Source: Sphaerotilus natans
GTDB lineage: Bacteria; Pseudomonadota; Gammaproteobacteria; Burkholderiales; Burkholderiaceae_C
Direction of reading: 5' to 3'
Length of the DNA: 64,000 nt
NCBI RefSeq assembly: GCF_900156335.1
Contig: NZ_FTMZ01000003.1
Coordinates: forward strand, 251,950-315,949
Part shown: positions 7,120 to 15,614 of the stretch, piece after piece
Layout: every line of letters starts with the position of its first letter
Position numbering within the stretch: the first letter of the stretch is position 1
Notes under the pieces: model-generated
What the model was told of the DNA's origin: nothing
The model's input: only the letters and a program-made list of their open reading frames with translations
Database searches by the model: none
Program-made: the position numbers and the translations under genes

Positions 7120-7782
7120 TCATTTCGAGCGTTGCAAACGGGCGCGCGCCATGGCCGCTTCGATGACCGCGCGCTTGCGGTCGATCTCGCCGGGAACCTC
7201 GGTGTTGCGGGTCAGATCGGCCAGATGCTCGAGCTTGTGCCGGGCCTTGTGCTCGAGGCGTTCGGCCTGCTGACTGGCGGTGCGCTGACGGCGCGTGTTG
7301 CGCTCCTGGTAGCGCTGGCGGGCAGCGCGCGCTTGCTCCGGGGTCCAGGCCTGCCAGCCGCTGCGCCCGGGCGTGACCACCTCCAGCGAGATGCAGTCGA
7401 CCGGACAGGCCGGCAGGCAGAGCTCGCAGCCGGTGCAGTCGGCCTCGATGACGCTGTGCATGTGCTTGTTCGTGCCGCTGATGCAGTCGACCGGGCAGGC
7501 CTTGATGCACAGCGTGCAGCCGATGCACCAGGCTTCGTCGATGACCGCCACGGTGAGCGGGCCGTCGATGCCGCACTCGGGATCGAGCGGTTTCACCGGT
7601 TGGCCGGTCAGGGCGGCCAGCCGGACGATGCCTTCCTGCCCGCCGGGCGGGCAGCGGTTGATGTCCATCGTGCCTGCTGCCACTGCCTCGGCATAGGCGC
7701 GGCAGTCGGGCTGGCCGCAGCGGGTGCACTGGGTCTGCGGCAGCAGGTCATCGATCAGGTCAGCGAGAGAGGGCGGCGGCAT
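7120..7782 (-). CDS. rnfB: RnfB-like iron-sulphur electron-transport protein (stand-alone)
   Basis: The 220-residue protein carries an N-terminal 4Fe-4S motif (C19, C22, C27, C44) as in RnfB/RsxB, then a two-cluster ferredoxin domain with CIGCTLCIKACPVDC (86-100) and CTGCELCLPACPVDC (116-130). The C-terminal 80 residues are a charged helix with no cysteines. The usual N-terminal membrane helix of RnfB is absent, so the protein is predicted to be soluble. No rnfA, C, D, G or E gene lies nearby. Such single rnfB genes are usual in betaproteobacteria and are thought to serve as a soluble electron carrier; the partner is unknown. It lies 51 bp downstream of phaZ on the same strand. Confidence 0.85.
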   Translation of the reverse strand: MPPPSLADLIDDLLPQTQCTRCGQPDCRAYAEAVAAGTMDINRCPPGGQEGIVRLAALTGQPVKPLDPECGIDGPLTVAVIDEAWCIGCTLCIKACPVDCISGTNKHMHSVIEADCTGCELCLPACPVDCISLEVVTPGRSGWQAWTPEQARAARQRYQERNTRRQRTASQQAERLEHKARHKLEHLADLTRNTEVPGEIDRKRAVIEAAMARARLQRSK

Positions 7783-7833
7783 GGCGGCGGACAGACGCGG
7801 GCAAAACCGCGATTGTCCGTCACCCGGCCAGCC

Positions 7834-9342
7834 TCAGCGGCGGGACTTGCCGCGGCGCGGTGCGGCCGGTGCCGCCGGTGCCGCCGCCGAAGGGACTTCC
7901 TCGACAGGCGCTTGCGTCGGGGTCTCGACTGGCGCCTCGACCGCTTCCGGCGCCGCCGCGTCGGCATCCACCGCCGGGGCAGTCTCGATGGCTGCGGCGG
8001 TTTCTGCGACCACAGCCGGTTCGGCCACAGCCACAGGCGCTTCGGCCGTGAGCACCGGGGCCGCTTCGATCGGCTCGGCTTGAACCGCCGGCGTCTTCAT
8101 CGGCGCCTGATGCTCGAGGATGAACTTGCGCACTTCCGGATAGGCCATCTCGCGCCAGCGGCGGCCGGAGAAGATGCCGTAGTGGCCCGCACCCTTGACG
8201 ATGTAGTGCTCGCGGCGCTCGGCCGGAATGCCGCTGCACAGGCCGTGCGCGGCCTCGGTCTGGCCGGCGCCGGAAATGTCGTCGAGCTCGCCCTCGACCG
8301 TCAGCAGCGCGGTGGTGGTGATGTCCTGCGGCCGCACCGGCTCGCCGTTGACCACCCAGGTGCCGTAGACCAGCGCGAAATCCTGGAAGACGGTGCGGAT
8401 CGTCTCGAGGTAGTAGTTCGCGTCCATGTCGAGCACCGCGTTGTACTCGTCATAGAACTGGCGATGCGCCTCGGCGCTGTCGTCGTCGCCGCGCACCAGG
8501 TCCAGGAAGTAGTCCCAGTGCGAGTTGGCGTGGCGGTCCGGGTTCATCGCGACGAAGCCGGTGTGCTGCATGAAGCCCGGGTAGACGCGCCGGCCGGCGC
8601 CGGGGAAGTTCTGCGGCACGCGGTAGATCACGTTGTGCTCGAACCACTCGATGTTGCGGTTCATCGCCAGGTTGTTGACCGCGGTCGGGCTCTTGCGGGC
8701 GTCGATCGGGCCGCCCATCATCGTCATCGTGCGCGGCGTGGTCTCGCCGCGCGAGGCCATCAGCGAGATGGCCGCCAGCACCGGCACGGTGGGCTGGCAG
8801 ACCGAGATCACGTTGACCTCGGGGCCGAGCAGGCGGATGAAGTCCTGCACATAGGCGATGTAGTCGGCCAGGTGGAAGCTGCCGGCCTCCATCGACACCA
8901 TGCGGGCATCGACCCAGTCGGTGATGTAGACCTTGTGGTCCTGCAGCAGCGTGCGCACCGTGTCGCGCAGCAGCGTCGAGTGGTGGCCCGACAGCGGGGC
9001 GACCACCAGCACGATCGGCTGCGCGCGCATGCGCTCGAGCATCTGCGCGTTGTCGGTGTAGCGCTTGAAGCGCAGCAGGCGGCAGAAGGGGCGGTTCTCG
9101 ACCACCTGCTCCTGGACGGCCACGTCGATGCCATCGACCTTGACCGCGGTGATGCCGAAGGCCGGCTTCTCGTATTCCTTGGTCAGACGGTGCAGCAGGT
9201 CGAAGCCGGCGGCCATGCGCTCGGAGCCGGGGGCCTGGGCAAACGGTGACAGCGGATGGCTGTAGAGCTTGGCGGTGGCGCTGGCGAACTCCGCGAACGG
9301 GCTCAGCAGAGCGCGCTGGGTTTCGTAGAACTGATAGAGCAT
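7834..9342 (-). CDS. phaZ: Intracellular polyhydroxyalkanoate depolymerase
   Basis: This cytoplasmic enzyme breaks down stored polyhydroxybutyrate granules. The 502-residue product has the family's catalytic cysteine, C182, in VCQPT, in place of a serine lipase box. The remaining triad members are probably the Asp of EGELDDISG (about 355) and the His of GAGHYGIFSG (about 388), as in Ralstonia PhaZ1. The catalytic domain ends near 412. An extra tail of about 90 residues follows, made of Ala, Pro, Glu and Val and ending in the basic RRGKSRR. AGGAA precedes the ATG. Its promoter region carries two TGC/GCA dyads that look like binding sites for the granule-sensing repressor PhaR. Confidence 0.95.
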   Translation of the reverse strand: MLYQFYETQRALLSPFAEFASATAKLYSHPLSPFAQAPGSERMAAGFDLLHRLTKEYEKPAFGITAVKVDGIDVAVQEQVVENRPFCRLLRFKRYTDNAQMLERMRAQPIVLVVAPLSGHHSTLLRDTVRTLLQDHKVYITDWVDARMVSMEAGSFHLADYIAYVQDFIRLLGPEVNVISVCQPTVPVLAAISLMASRGETTPRTMTMMGGPIDARKSPTAVNNLAMNRNIEWFEHNVIYRVPQNFPGAGRRVYPGFMQHTGFVAMNPDRHANSHWDYFLDLVRGDDDSAEAHRQFYDEYNAVLDMDANYYLETIRTVFQDFALVYGTWVVNGEPVRPQDITTTALLTVEGELDDISGAGQTEAAHGLCSGIPAERREHYIVKGAGHYGIFSGRRWREMAYPEVRKFILEHQAPMKTPAVQAEPIEAAPVLTAEAPVAVAEPAVVAETAAAIETAPAVDADAAAPEAVEAPVETPTQAPVEEVPSAAAPAAPAAPRRGKSRR

Positions 9343-9741
9343 CGCGATTCCTCGGGCATCCGGTGGGGGCTGGGGCAGGGCGGCGAGCCGCTCATGTTGC
9401 AGTGCAGCATTCTACGCCTGCCGGTATTGCTGCGCAGCATCATCCTGCGCGGGATCAAGGCGGGGCAACCGGGCAATTCCCGTAATTACGGCGCAATCCT
9501 CCCGGCAATCGGCACTGCATGGGGTCTGCCGGGTACCTTTGCTGTTCCATTGCGGGACAGTGCGGCGGGTCTTCGGGGCGGATGTTGCAATGCCGCAACG
9601 TCTTCGGGCCGATGGCCTGTTCGATGCTGTTCGACGACGCCACGACCTGCGCGTCGGGCGCAAGGCCGACGCAAGCGCGCCCCGTAGAATCGCGACGGCT
9701 TTTCGGCTTTCCCATTCATTCAACACTTCCGGAACCACCTC
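9343..9741. other. 399-bp divergent intergenic region phaZ/ppa
   Basis: Besides the phaZ promoter and its dyads, I see only a possible plus-strand -10 box TAGAAT at 9685-9690 that would serve ppa. No credible reading frame, RNA gene or repeat was found in the rest. Confidence 0.5.
9394..9439 (-). promoter_or_regulatory. phaZ promoter with two PhaR-like dyads
   Basis: A 17-bp dyad at 9394-9410 (ATGTTGCA-G-TGCAGCAT, one mismatch between arms) and a perfect dyad TGCTGCGCAGCA at 9428-9439 flank a minus-strand -10 box TAGAAT (9414-9409). One dyad overlaps the start-site side and the other the -35 side, the classic layout for repression. PhaR is known to bind TGC-N-GCA type dyads at phasin and PHA genes; the assignment here is inference. 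No strong -35 box is seen. Confidence 0.55.
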
Positions 9742-10266
9742 ATGAGCCTGCTCAACGTCCCCCCCGGCACCGCCGACAAGTTCAACGTGATCATCGAGAT
9801 CCCGGCGAACTCGGACCCCGTCAAGTACGAAGTCGACAAGGAGACCGGCGCGCTGTTCGTGGACCGTTTCATGGGCACCGCGATGCACTACCCGTGCAAC
9901 TACGGCTATGTGCCGCAGACCCTGTCGCTCGACGGTGACCCGGTCGACGTGCTGGTGCTGACGCCCTTCGCGCTGGTGCCGGGCTCGGTCGTGCCCTGCC
10001 GCGCCATTGGCGTGCTGAACATGGAAGACGAGTCGGGCCAAGACGCCAAGGTGCTGGCCGTGCCGACCGAGAAGATCCTGCCGACCTACGCTGGCATCAA
10101 GTCGCACGCCGACGTCGATCCGCTGATCCTGGCGCGCATCCAGCATTTCTTCGAGCACTACAAGGACCTGGAGAAGGGCAAGTGGGTCAAGGTCACCGGC
10201 TGGGCTGACGCCGACGCCGCGCGCGCCGAGATCACCAGCGGCGTCGAGCGCCTGGCCGCCAAGTGA
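9742..10266 (+). CDS. ppa: Inorganic pyrophosphatase, family I
   Basis: The enzyme hydrolyses pyrophosphate released by biosynthetic reactions and so pulls them forward. The 174-residue cytoplasmic product has the normal length for bacterial family I enzymes (about 175) and the metal-binding signature D-G-D-P-V-D-V at about 71-77, with YEVDKETG and [10 protein letters not shown] before it. The start is the ATG 21 bp after a CATTCATTCAACACTTCCGG stretch with a weak ribosome site. It is a single-gene unit: a clear terminator follows. Confidence 0.97.
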   Translation: MSLLNVPPGTADKFNVIIEIPANSDPVKYEVDKETGALFVDRFMGTAMHYPCNYGYVPQTLSLDGDPVDVLVLTPFALVPGSVVPCRAIGVLNMEDESGQDAKVLAVPTEKILPTYAGIKSHADVDPLILARIQHFFEHYKDLEKGKWVKVTGWADADAARAEITSGVERLAAK

Positions 10267-10313
10267 TGGCCTGAGCGCTGTGGTGCCGGCCACGCCGCGC
10301 CATCGCCAGGAAG

Positions 10314-10339
10314 GGGAGCCCGCCGGGCTCCCTTTTTTT
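10314..10339 (+). terminator. Intrinsic terminator of ppa
   Basis: GGGAGCCC-GCC-GGGCTCCC forms an 8-bp perfect stem followed by seven T residues. It lies 48 bp after the ppa stop and 18 bp before the next gene. Confidence 0.92.
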
Positions 10340-10357
10340 CGCCCGTAGACTAGGCGG

Positions 10358-12145
10358 ATGAACTGGAACCAGGAACTTCTGAACAGCGCGATCTGGGTGG
10401 CCAAGGCCTACGCGATCACGCTGGTGGTCTTCGTCGCGGTGATGGCGCTCTTGGCGCGGGGGACGGTGTGGGGGCGGCAGTTCTGGTCGCTCACCGGAGA
10501 CTACTTCTCGCCCCGGCGATCCTGGCGGCCGCTGGGCGGCGTGGCGCTGATGCTGCTGTTCGTGCTGTTCACGGTGCGCATGAACGTGGTGTTCTCGTAC
10601 TGGTACAACGAGTTCTACAGCGCGCTGCAGGCGCTCGACCAGAAGGGCTTCTGGTTCGGCATGCAGCTCTTCGGCATCCTGGCGACGATCCATGTGATCC
10701 GCGCGGTGCTCAGCAGCTACATCCGCGGCGCCTTCACCATCCACTGGCGCCAGTGGCTCAACGACCGCACCGTCGGCGAATGGCTGCAGGGCCAGTCCTA
10801 CTACCTCGGCCGCTTCGCCGAGCCGGCCGTCGACAACCCCGACCAGCGCATCCAGCAGGACGTGACCACGCTGGTGACGACCACGCTGGCGCTGTCGATG
10901 GGCCTGGTCGGCGCGGTGGTGTCGATGTACGAGTTCACCGGCATCCTGTGGAATCTCTCGGCACCGATGATGGTGGCCGGCACCGAGATCCCGCGCGCGA
11001 TGGTGTTCCTGGTCTATCTGTACGTGATCGGCGCGTCGGTGTTCGCGTTCTGGATCGGCCGGCCGCTGATCGGGCTGAACTTCATGAACGAGAAGCTGAC
11101 CGCGAACTACCGCTATCTGCTGGTGCGACTGCGCGAGTACGGCGAGAGCATCGCGCTCTACCGCGGCGAGGCGGTCGAGCGCCGCGGCCTGCTGGCGAGC
11201 TTCGCCGCAGTGATCGGCAACGCCTGGGACACGCTGTGGCGCACGCTGAAGTTCGACGGCTACAACCTGACGATCAGCCAGATCGCGGTGGTCTTCCCCT
11301 TCATCATCCAGGCGCCGCGCCTGTTCGCCGGCACGATCAAGCTCGGCGACGTGATGCAGACCAGCCAGGCCTTCGGCCAGGTCGAGGAGGCGCTGTCCTT
11401 CTTCCGCACCTCCTACGACAGCTTCGCCGGCTACCGCGCGGTGCTCGAGCGCCTGAGCGGCTTCGAGCAGAACGTGCGTGCGTCGTCGAGTCTGGCGCTG
11501 CCGGCGCTGGCCGAGCAGGCCCAGGGCCTGACGATCGAGCACCTGACGGTGCGCCGCCCCGACGGCCAGGTGCTGACCGCCGACCTGTCGCTGGCGCTGC
11601 CGGCCGGCAGCGCGCTGCTGATCCGCGGTCCCTCGGGCTCGGGCAAGACGACGCTGCTGCGCACGCTCGCCGGCCTGTGGCCGTTCTCCGAGGGCCGTGC
11701 GGCCCGGCCGCAGGGCGCGGCCTGCCTGTTCCTGTCGCAGCGGCCCTACCTGCCGATCGGCACGCTGGCGGCGGCGCTGGCCTATCCGGCCGAGGCCGCG
11801 TCGCTGGATCCGGCGCGCGCCGCGCAGATCCTCGAGCAGGTCCAGCTCGGCCACCTGGCCACCCAGCTCGACCTGGCGCAGGACTGGTCGCAGGTGCTCT
11901 CGCCGGGCGAGCAGCAGCGCCTGGCCTTCGGCCGCGTGCTGGCGAACCGGCCGGCGATCGTCTTTCTCGACGAGGCGACCTCGGCCACCGACACCGGGCT
12001 GGAGCACGGCCTGTACCGGCTGCTGCGCAGCGGGTTGCCGCAGACGGTGCTGGTCAGCGTCGGCCACCGCGAGACGCTGGCCGCCTTCCACGACCAGGCG
12101 CTGACGCTGGCGCGCGACGGCCGCTGGCAGCTGGGCGCGCCCTGA
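10358..12145 (+). CDS. SbmA/BacA-like (YddA family) ABC transporter, permease-ATPase fusion
   Basis: The 595-residue protein has an N-terminal membrane domain of about six helices (about 1-330) with the SbmA/BacA-type features FYSALQALD and WRQWLNDR, then an ATPase domain (about 385-595). Walker A is GPSGSGKTT near 424, the signature is LSPGEQQR near 514 and Walker B is IVFLDEATS near 534. Members are homodimeric and related to E. coli YddA and to peroxisomal fatty-acid transporters; substrates proposed for relatives include peptides and very long chain lipids, so the substrate here is open. It stands alone after the ppa terminator and has no adjacent regulator. Confidence 0.9.
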   Translation: MNWNQELLNSAIWVAKAYAITLVVFVAVMALLARGTVWGRQFWSLTGDYFSPRRSWRPLGGVALMLLFVLFTVRMNVVFSYWYNEFYSALQALDQKGFWFGMQLFGILATIHVIRAVLSSYIRGAFTIHWRQWLNDRTVGEWLQGQSYYLGRFAEPAVDNPDQRIQQDVTTLVTTTLALSMGLVGAVVSMYEFTGILWNLSAPMMVAGTEIPRAMVFLVYLYVIGASVFAFWIGRPLIGLNFMNEKLTANYRYLLVRLREYGESIALYRGEAVERRGLLASFAAVIGNAWDTLWRTLKFDGYNLTISQIAVVFPFIIQAPRLFAGTIKLGDVMQTSQAFGQVEEALSFFRTSYDSFAGYRAVLERLSGFEQNVRASSSLALPALAEQAQGLTIEHLTVRRPDGQVLTADLSLALPAGSALLIRGPSGSGKTTLLRTLAGLWPFSEGRAARPQGAACLFLSQRPYLPIGTLAAALAYPAEAASLDPARAAQILEQVQLGHLATQLDLAQDWSQVLSPGEQQRLAFGRVLANRPAIVFLDEATSATDTGLEHGLYRLLRSGLPQTVLVSVGHRETLAAFHDQALTLARDGRWQLGAP

Positions 12146-12235
12146 GCACGTCGATCCGCCCGCATTTCACGCCCGGCCAGCCACCGCGTTTGCGCTTGTC
12201 CTGAAGCCGACATGCGCCGGCGCTACCGTGCGCGC

Positions 12236-13072
12236 ATGGATGTGCCGACCGATCTTCCCGATGCCCGTGGCGCCGTGTCGCGCCGATCCTGGCTGCGCTG
12301 CGCCGGTGCGCTGTCGCTGTCGCCCTGGCTGCCGATGGTGCCGGTGGCGGCCGCGGTGCCGCCGCTGTCGTCGCTGCGGCCGGTGATGCCTTTCTCCGAG
12401 AGCGCGCCGGGCGAGGCGCTGCCGCCGGGCTGGGTGCCGCACCGCATGCGCCCGGACCGGCGCGACACGCTCTATCGCACCGTGACCGACCCGGACAGCG
12501 GCCGCACCGTGCTGCAGGCCCGCTCCGAGCGCGGCGCCACCGGTCTGCGCCACGACCTGCGCCGCGAGCCGGGCGAGTACCGCTGGCTGGAGTTCGGCTG
12601 GTGCGTCTCGCAGGTGCCCGAGCAGGCCCGCAGCGACGACGACAGCCGCGACGACTGCCCGGCGCGTGTGGTGGTGGCCTTCGACGGCGATCTCTCCGGC
12701 CTGTCGCTGCGCGAGATGATCTTCCGCGAGCAGGTCGAGCTGTTCACCGGCCACACCCTGCCGCACTCGACGCTGATGTATGTCTGGGACGGTCAGCTGC
12801 CGGTGGGCGCGGCGGTGGCCTATCCGCGCAGCAGCAGCATCCGCTACCTGGTCGTCGACAGCGGCGCGGCCGAGCAGGGCCGCTGGCGCTGGCATCGCCG
12901 CGATCTGGTGGCCGACTACCGCGCCGTCTTCGGCCGCGAGCCCGGCCCGATCCGCAGCATCGGCGTCTTCACCGACAGCGACGACCTGGGCGGCGCGGTC
13001 GAGACGCTCTACGGCGACATTCACCTGCCCGCGCCGGAAGGCGACATGCCGGCGCTGGCGGCCGGGGGGTGA
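12236..13072 (+). CDS. DUF3047 family exported protein
   Basis: The product (278 residues from this ATG, 286 from an in-frame ATG at 12212) has a twin-arginine-like leader (SRRSWLRCAG then a hydrophobic stretch) ending near the VAAAVPP region, so it is probably exported. The body has the features I associate with DUF3047: RWLEFGWCVSQ, a VVVAFDGD strand, LMYVWD, SIRYLVVDSG and FTDSDDLGG near the end. The family is uncharacterised. It follows the ABC transporter by 90 bp on the same strand, so co-transcription is possible but no functional link is evident. Confidence 0.78.
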   Translation: MDVPTDLPDARGAVSRRSWLRCAGALSLSPWLPMVPVAAAVPPLSSLRPVMPFSESAPGEALPPGWVPHRMRPDRRDTLYRTVTDPDSGRTVLQARSERGATGLRHDLRREPGEYRWLEFGWCVSQVPEQARSDDDSRDDCPARVVVAFDGDLSGLSLREMIFREQVELFTGHTLPHSTLMYVWDGQLPVGAAVAYPRSSSIRYLVVDSGAAEQGRWRWHRRDLVADYRAVFGREPGPIRSIGVFTDSDDLGGAVETLYGDIHLPAPEGDMPALAAGG

Positions 13073-13082
13073 GGCCGGTGCC

Positions 13083-14438
13083 TCAGGGCCGCGGATCGCT
13101 GGCCGGCGGCAGCGAGGCTGCCGCGGCGTCGCGGGCCAGGCAGGTGCGGTAGCGCGCCTCGCAGCGGTCGGCGAACCAGGCGGTGGTGAGCTTGCGGGTG
13201 ATCTTCGGGCTGTTGAGGTCGATGTCGGGCAGCTGCTCGCGCGCGGGTTTCAGGCCGCGGCGCTCGGCGAGCTGGTACAGGCGCCGGTAGGTCGGCGACT
13301 GCTCGAAGGCGAACTGCTTCTCCAGCTTCAGGTCGCGCTCGATCTGCGCGGCGTTCACGCCCAGCTCGGGCTGCAGCGTCAGCAGCGCCCGCCAGGTCTG
13401 GCTCGGGTCGCTGCGCGGCGACAGCGGCTCGCGGCCCTTGTAGCGCAGCAGGTCGCCGTCCGGGTCGATTCTCTGGCCGGTGAGCTGGGCCAGCAGCGAC
13501 TGCACCGCCGCGTTGCGGCTGCTGTAGAGGCCGGCGTTGTAGTCGGCGAAGCGGTAGAGCATGCGGTTGTAGGACACCGGATAGTCCAGCAGCATCGCCG
13601 CGCCGAAGTACAGGCCGCCGCGGCGCTTGAAGACCTCCTCGCGTGCGCTGCCGGCCGGCTTCCAGGGATAGGGTTTCTCGCGCATGTGGTCGGCGGCGAA
13701 GGCGATGCTGACCTGGGTCGAGCCGCCGGTGCGCACCGGGTTCTGGCCACCGGCGATCTGCGCGCCCAGCGGGATCTCGCGGATCATGTCCTCGTAGAGG
13801 TCGGAGAGCTCGCGCTCGGTGCGCAGCCGGTCCAGGCGCTGCTGGTAGGTGCGGCCGTCCGGCGAGGTCTTCTGCAGCGCCAGGTCCATGACCGCCTTCG
13901 GGATGCCGAAGCGCTCGCGCTTCTTGTCCAGCTCGGCCTTGGCGATCCTCGAGAGATTGGCCACCGGCGGATCGGGCTGCCAGGTGGATTCCTGCTCGAT
14001 CACCGCGGCCAGCGCGCAGACCTTGTGCGCCTGCGCGGGAATCGACAGCGCGGCAAACGCGGTGCCGATGTCCTCGGCCCAGCGGCGGCGGTCGGCCAGG
14101 TTCGGCGGCAGCACCCGCAGCGCGACATCGCGCACCTCGGCGGCGCTGACCGGCGCCGGGGCGGGGGGCGGTGGCGGCGCGGGCGGAAGCGGCGGCAGGG
14201 CGGGGGCCGGCGGGGGCACCGGCACCGGCAGCGGAACCGGCGTGGGCGTCGGTGCCGGTCCGGGCGCAGGCGCCGGGGGCAGGGTGAAGACCGGTGGCAG
14301 CGTGCCCGGTGCGGGCGCTGGCGTCGGCGAGGGCCAGGGCGAGGGGGCAGGGCGGCGGTCGCTGGGCAGGGTCGTGCAGGCGGCCAGCGTGGCCATCAGG
14401 GGCGCGAGGGCGGCAAGGCGCAGGGCGGACGATCTCAT
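13083..14438 (-). CDS. DUF1615 family lipoprotein
   Basis: The 451-residue product has a lipobox (LAAC, Cys21) and a very Pro-rich linker (about 30-97), which could span part of the periplasm or peptidoglycan. The globular part (about 98-440) contains EQESTWQPDPPV and HMREKPYPW, which match the DUF1615 family of proteobacterial lipoproteins. ESTW resembles the catalytic Glu region of lytic transglycosylase-type folds, so a role in wall turnover is possible but unproven. It is convergent with the DUF3047 gene (10 bp between stops) and 9 bp downstream of the acyltransferase gene, probably in the same transcript. Confidence 0.82.
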   Translation of the reverse strand: MRSSALRLAALAPLMATLAACTTLPSDRRPAPSPWPSPTPAPAPGTLPPVFTLPPAPAPGPAPTPTPVPLPVPVPPPAPALPPLPPAPPPPPAPAPVSAAEVRDVALRVLPPNLADRRRWAEDIGTAFAALSIPAQAHKVCALAAVIEQESTWQPDPPVANLSRIAKAELDKKRERFGIPKAVMDLALQKTSPDGRTYQQRLDRLRTERELSDLYEDMIREIPLGAQIAGGQNPVRTGGSTQVSIAFAADHMREKPYPWKPAGSAREEVFKRRGGLYFGAAMLLDYPVSYNRMLYRFADYNAGLYSSRNAAVQSLLAQLTGQRIDPDGDLLRYKGREPLSPRSDPSQTWRALLTLQPELGVNAAQIERDLKLEKQFAFEQSPTYRRLYQLAERRGLKPAREQLPDIDLNSPKITRKLTTAWFADRCEARYRTCLARDAAAASLPPASDPRP

Positions 14439-14447
14439 GGGCGGCGA

Positions 14448-15614
14448 TTATCGGTCGCCATGCCGGAACGGATTGCGCTCGCGCAGCTCGCCCACATAGG
14501 CCTCGACCCCGGCGCTTTCCTGCGCCAGGAAGCGCGCCACCGCATCGGCAAACCCCGGATGGCGCAGCCAGTGCGCCGAGGTGGTCGTCACCGGCAGCAG
14601 GCCGCGCGCCATCTTGTGCTCGCCCTGCGCGCCGCCCTCGAAGCGCAGGAAGCGCTCGCGCACGCACCAGTCCAGCGGCTCGTGATAGCAGGCGGCGAAG
14701 TGCAGGTGCGGGACCGATTCGGTGCAGCCCCAGTAGCGCCCGTAGGCCACCCGCCGCTCGGGGTCGAGCGCGATCAGCGAGGCGGCGACCCGCTCGTCCC
14801 CGCGCCGGGCGACGAACATCAGCCAGTGCTCGGGCATCGCGCGCGCCACCTCGGCCCAGAAGGCGCGGTTCAGGTAGGGCGTGGAGCGGTGCTCGCGGTA
14901 GGTGTTGTCGTAGCAGCGGGCGAAGAAGTCCCAGTCGGCGGCGCCGATCTCCGCGCCGCGCCGCACGTCGAAGCGGATGCCGGCTTCGCGCACGTAGCGG
15001 CGTTCCTGCGCGATCTTCTTGCGCTTGTCGCGCGAGAGATGGGCCAAAAAATCGGCGAAGTCGGCATAGGGCTCGGGCTGGCGGTTGCTCCAGTGGAACT
15101 GCACGCCCTCGCGCAGCAGCCAGCCCTGCGCGGCGGCCGCGGCGCGGTCGGCTTCGTCCAGAAAGAGCAGGTGGGCCGAAGACAGGCCCTGCTCGCGCGC
15201 GAAGGCCTCGATGCCCTGCAGCAGCGCCCGGCGCGCCGCCTCGTCGCGCGCCAGCAGCCGCGAGCCCGGCACCGGCGTGAAAGGCACCGCGCCGAGCAGC
15301 TTGGGGTAGTAGCGCTGGCCGGCGCGCTCCCAGGCGTCGGCCCAGGCCCAGTCGAAGACATATTCGCCGTAGGAATGGGTTTTCAGGTAGAGCGCGGCGC
15401 CGGCGCGCAGCACGCCGGCGTCGCGCTCGTCGCTCAGCGTCATGAAGACCGGCTGCCAGCCGGTGGCGGCGCAGGCGCTGCCGCTGGCGTGCAGCGCCGC
15501 CAGGAAGGCGTGGCGCAGGAAGGGCGTCGGCGCGGGCGAGGCCGCCAGCAGCGCGTCCCAGGCGGCGGCGTCGAGCGTGGTGGGGTCTTCGTGCAGGGTG
15601 AGCGTGGTGGTCAT
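14448..15614 (-). CDS. GNAT/FemAB-like acyltransferase (DUF482, COG3146 type)
   Basis: The 388-residue cytoplasmic protein shows the two-lobed GNAT arrangement of the DUF482 family: [16 protein letters not shown] near the start, SHLL-type strand [35 protein letters not shown] and YGRYWGC in the second lobe. The family is predicted to transfer acyl or aminoacyl groups and is distantly like FemAB peptidoglycan bridge enzymes; the true substrate is not known. Its ATG overlaps the stop of the upstream AAA-ATPase gene in an ATGA, so the two are translationally coupled. The DUF1615 lipoprotein follows 9 bp downstream. Confidence 0.82.
   Translation of the reverse strand: MTTTLTLHEDPTTLDAAAWDALLAASPAPTPFLRHAFLAALHASGSACAATGWQPVFMTLSDERDAGVLRAGAALYLKTHSYGEYVFDWAWADAWERAGQRYYPKLLGAVPFTPVPGSRLLARDEAARRALLQGIEAFAREQGLSSAHLLFLDEADRAAAAAQGWLLREGVQFHWSNRQPEPYADFADFLAHLSRDKRKKIAQERRYVREAGIRFDVRRGAEIGAADWDFFARCYDNTYREHRSTPYLNRAFWAEVARAMPEHWLMFVARRGDERVAASLIALDPERRVAYGRYWGCTESVPHLHFAACYHEPLDWCVRERFLRFEGGAQGEHKMARGLLPVTTTSAHWLRHPGFADAVARFLAQESAGVEAYVGELRERNPFRHGDR

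Noticed and set aside
7132-9249. A 705-codon plus-strand frame across rnfB and phaZ
   Set aside because: Overlaps two genes with clear catalytic motifs; composition is that of a shadow.
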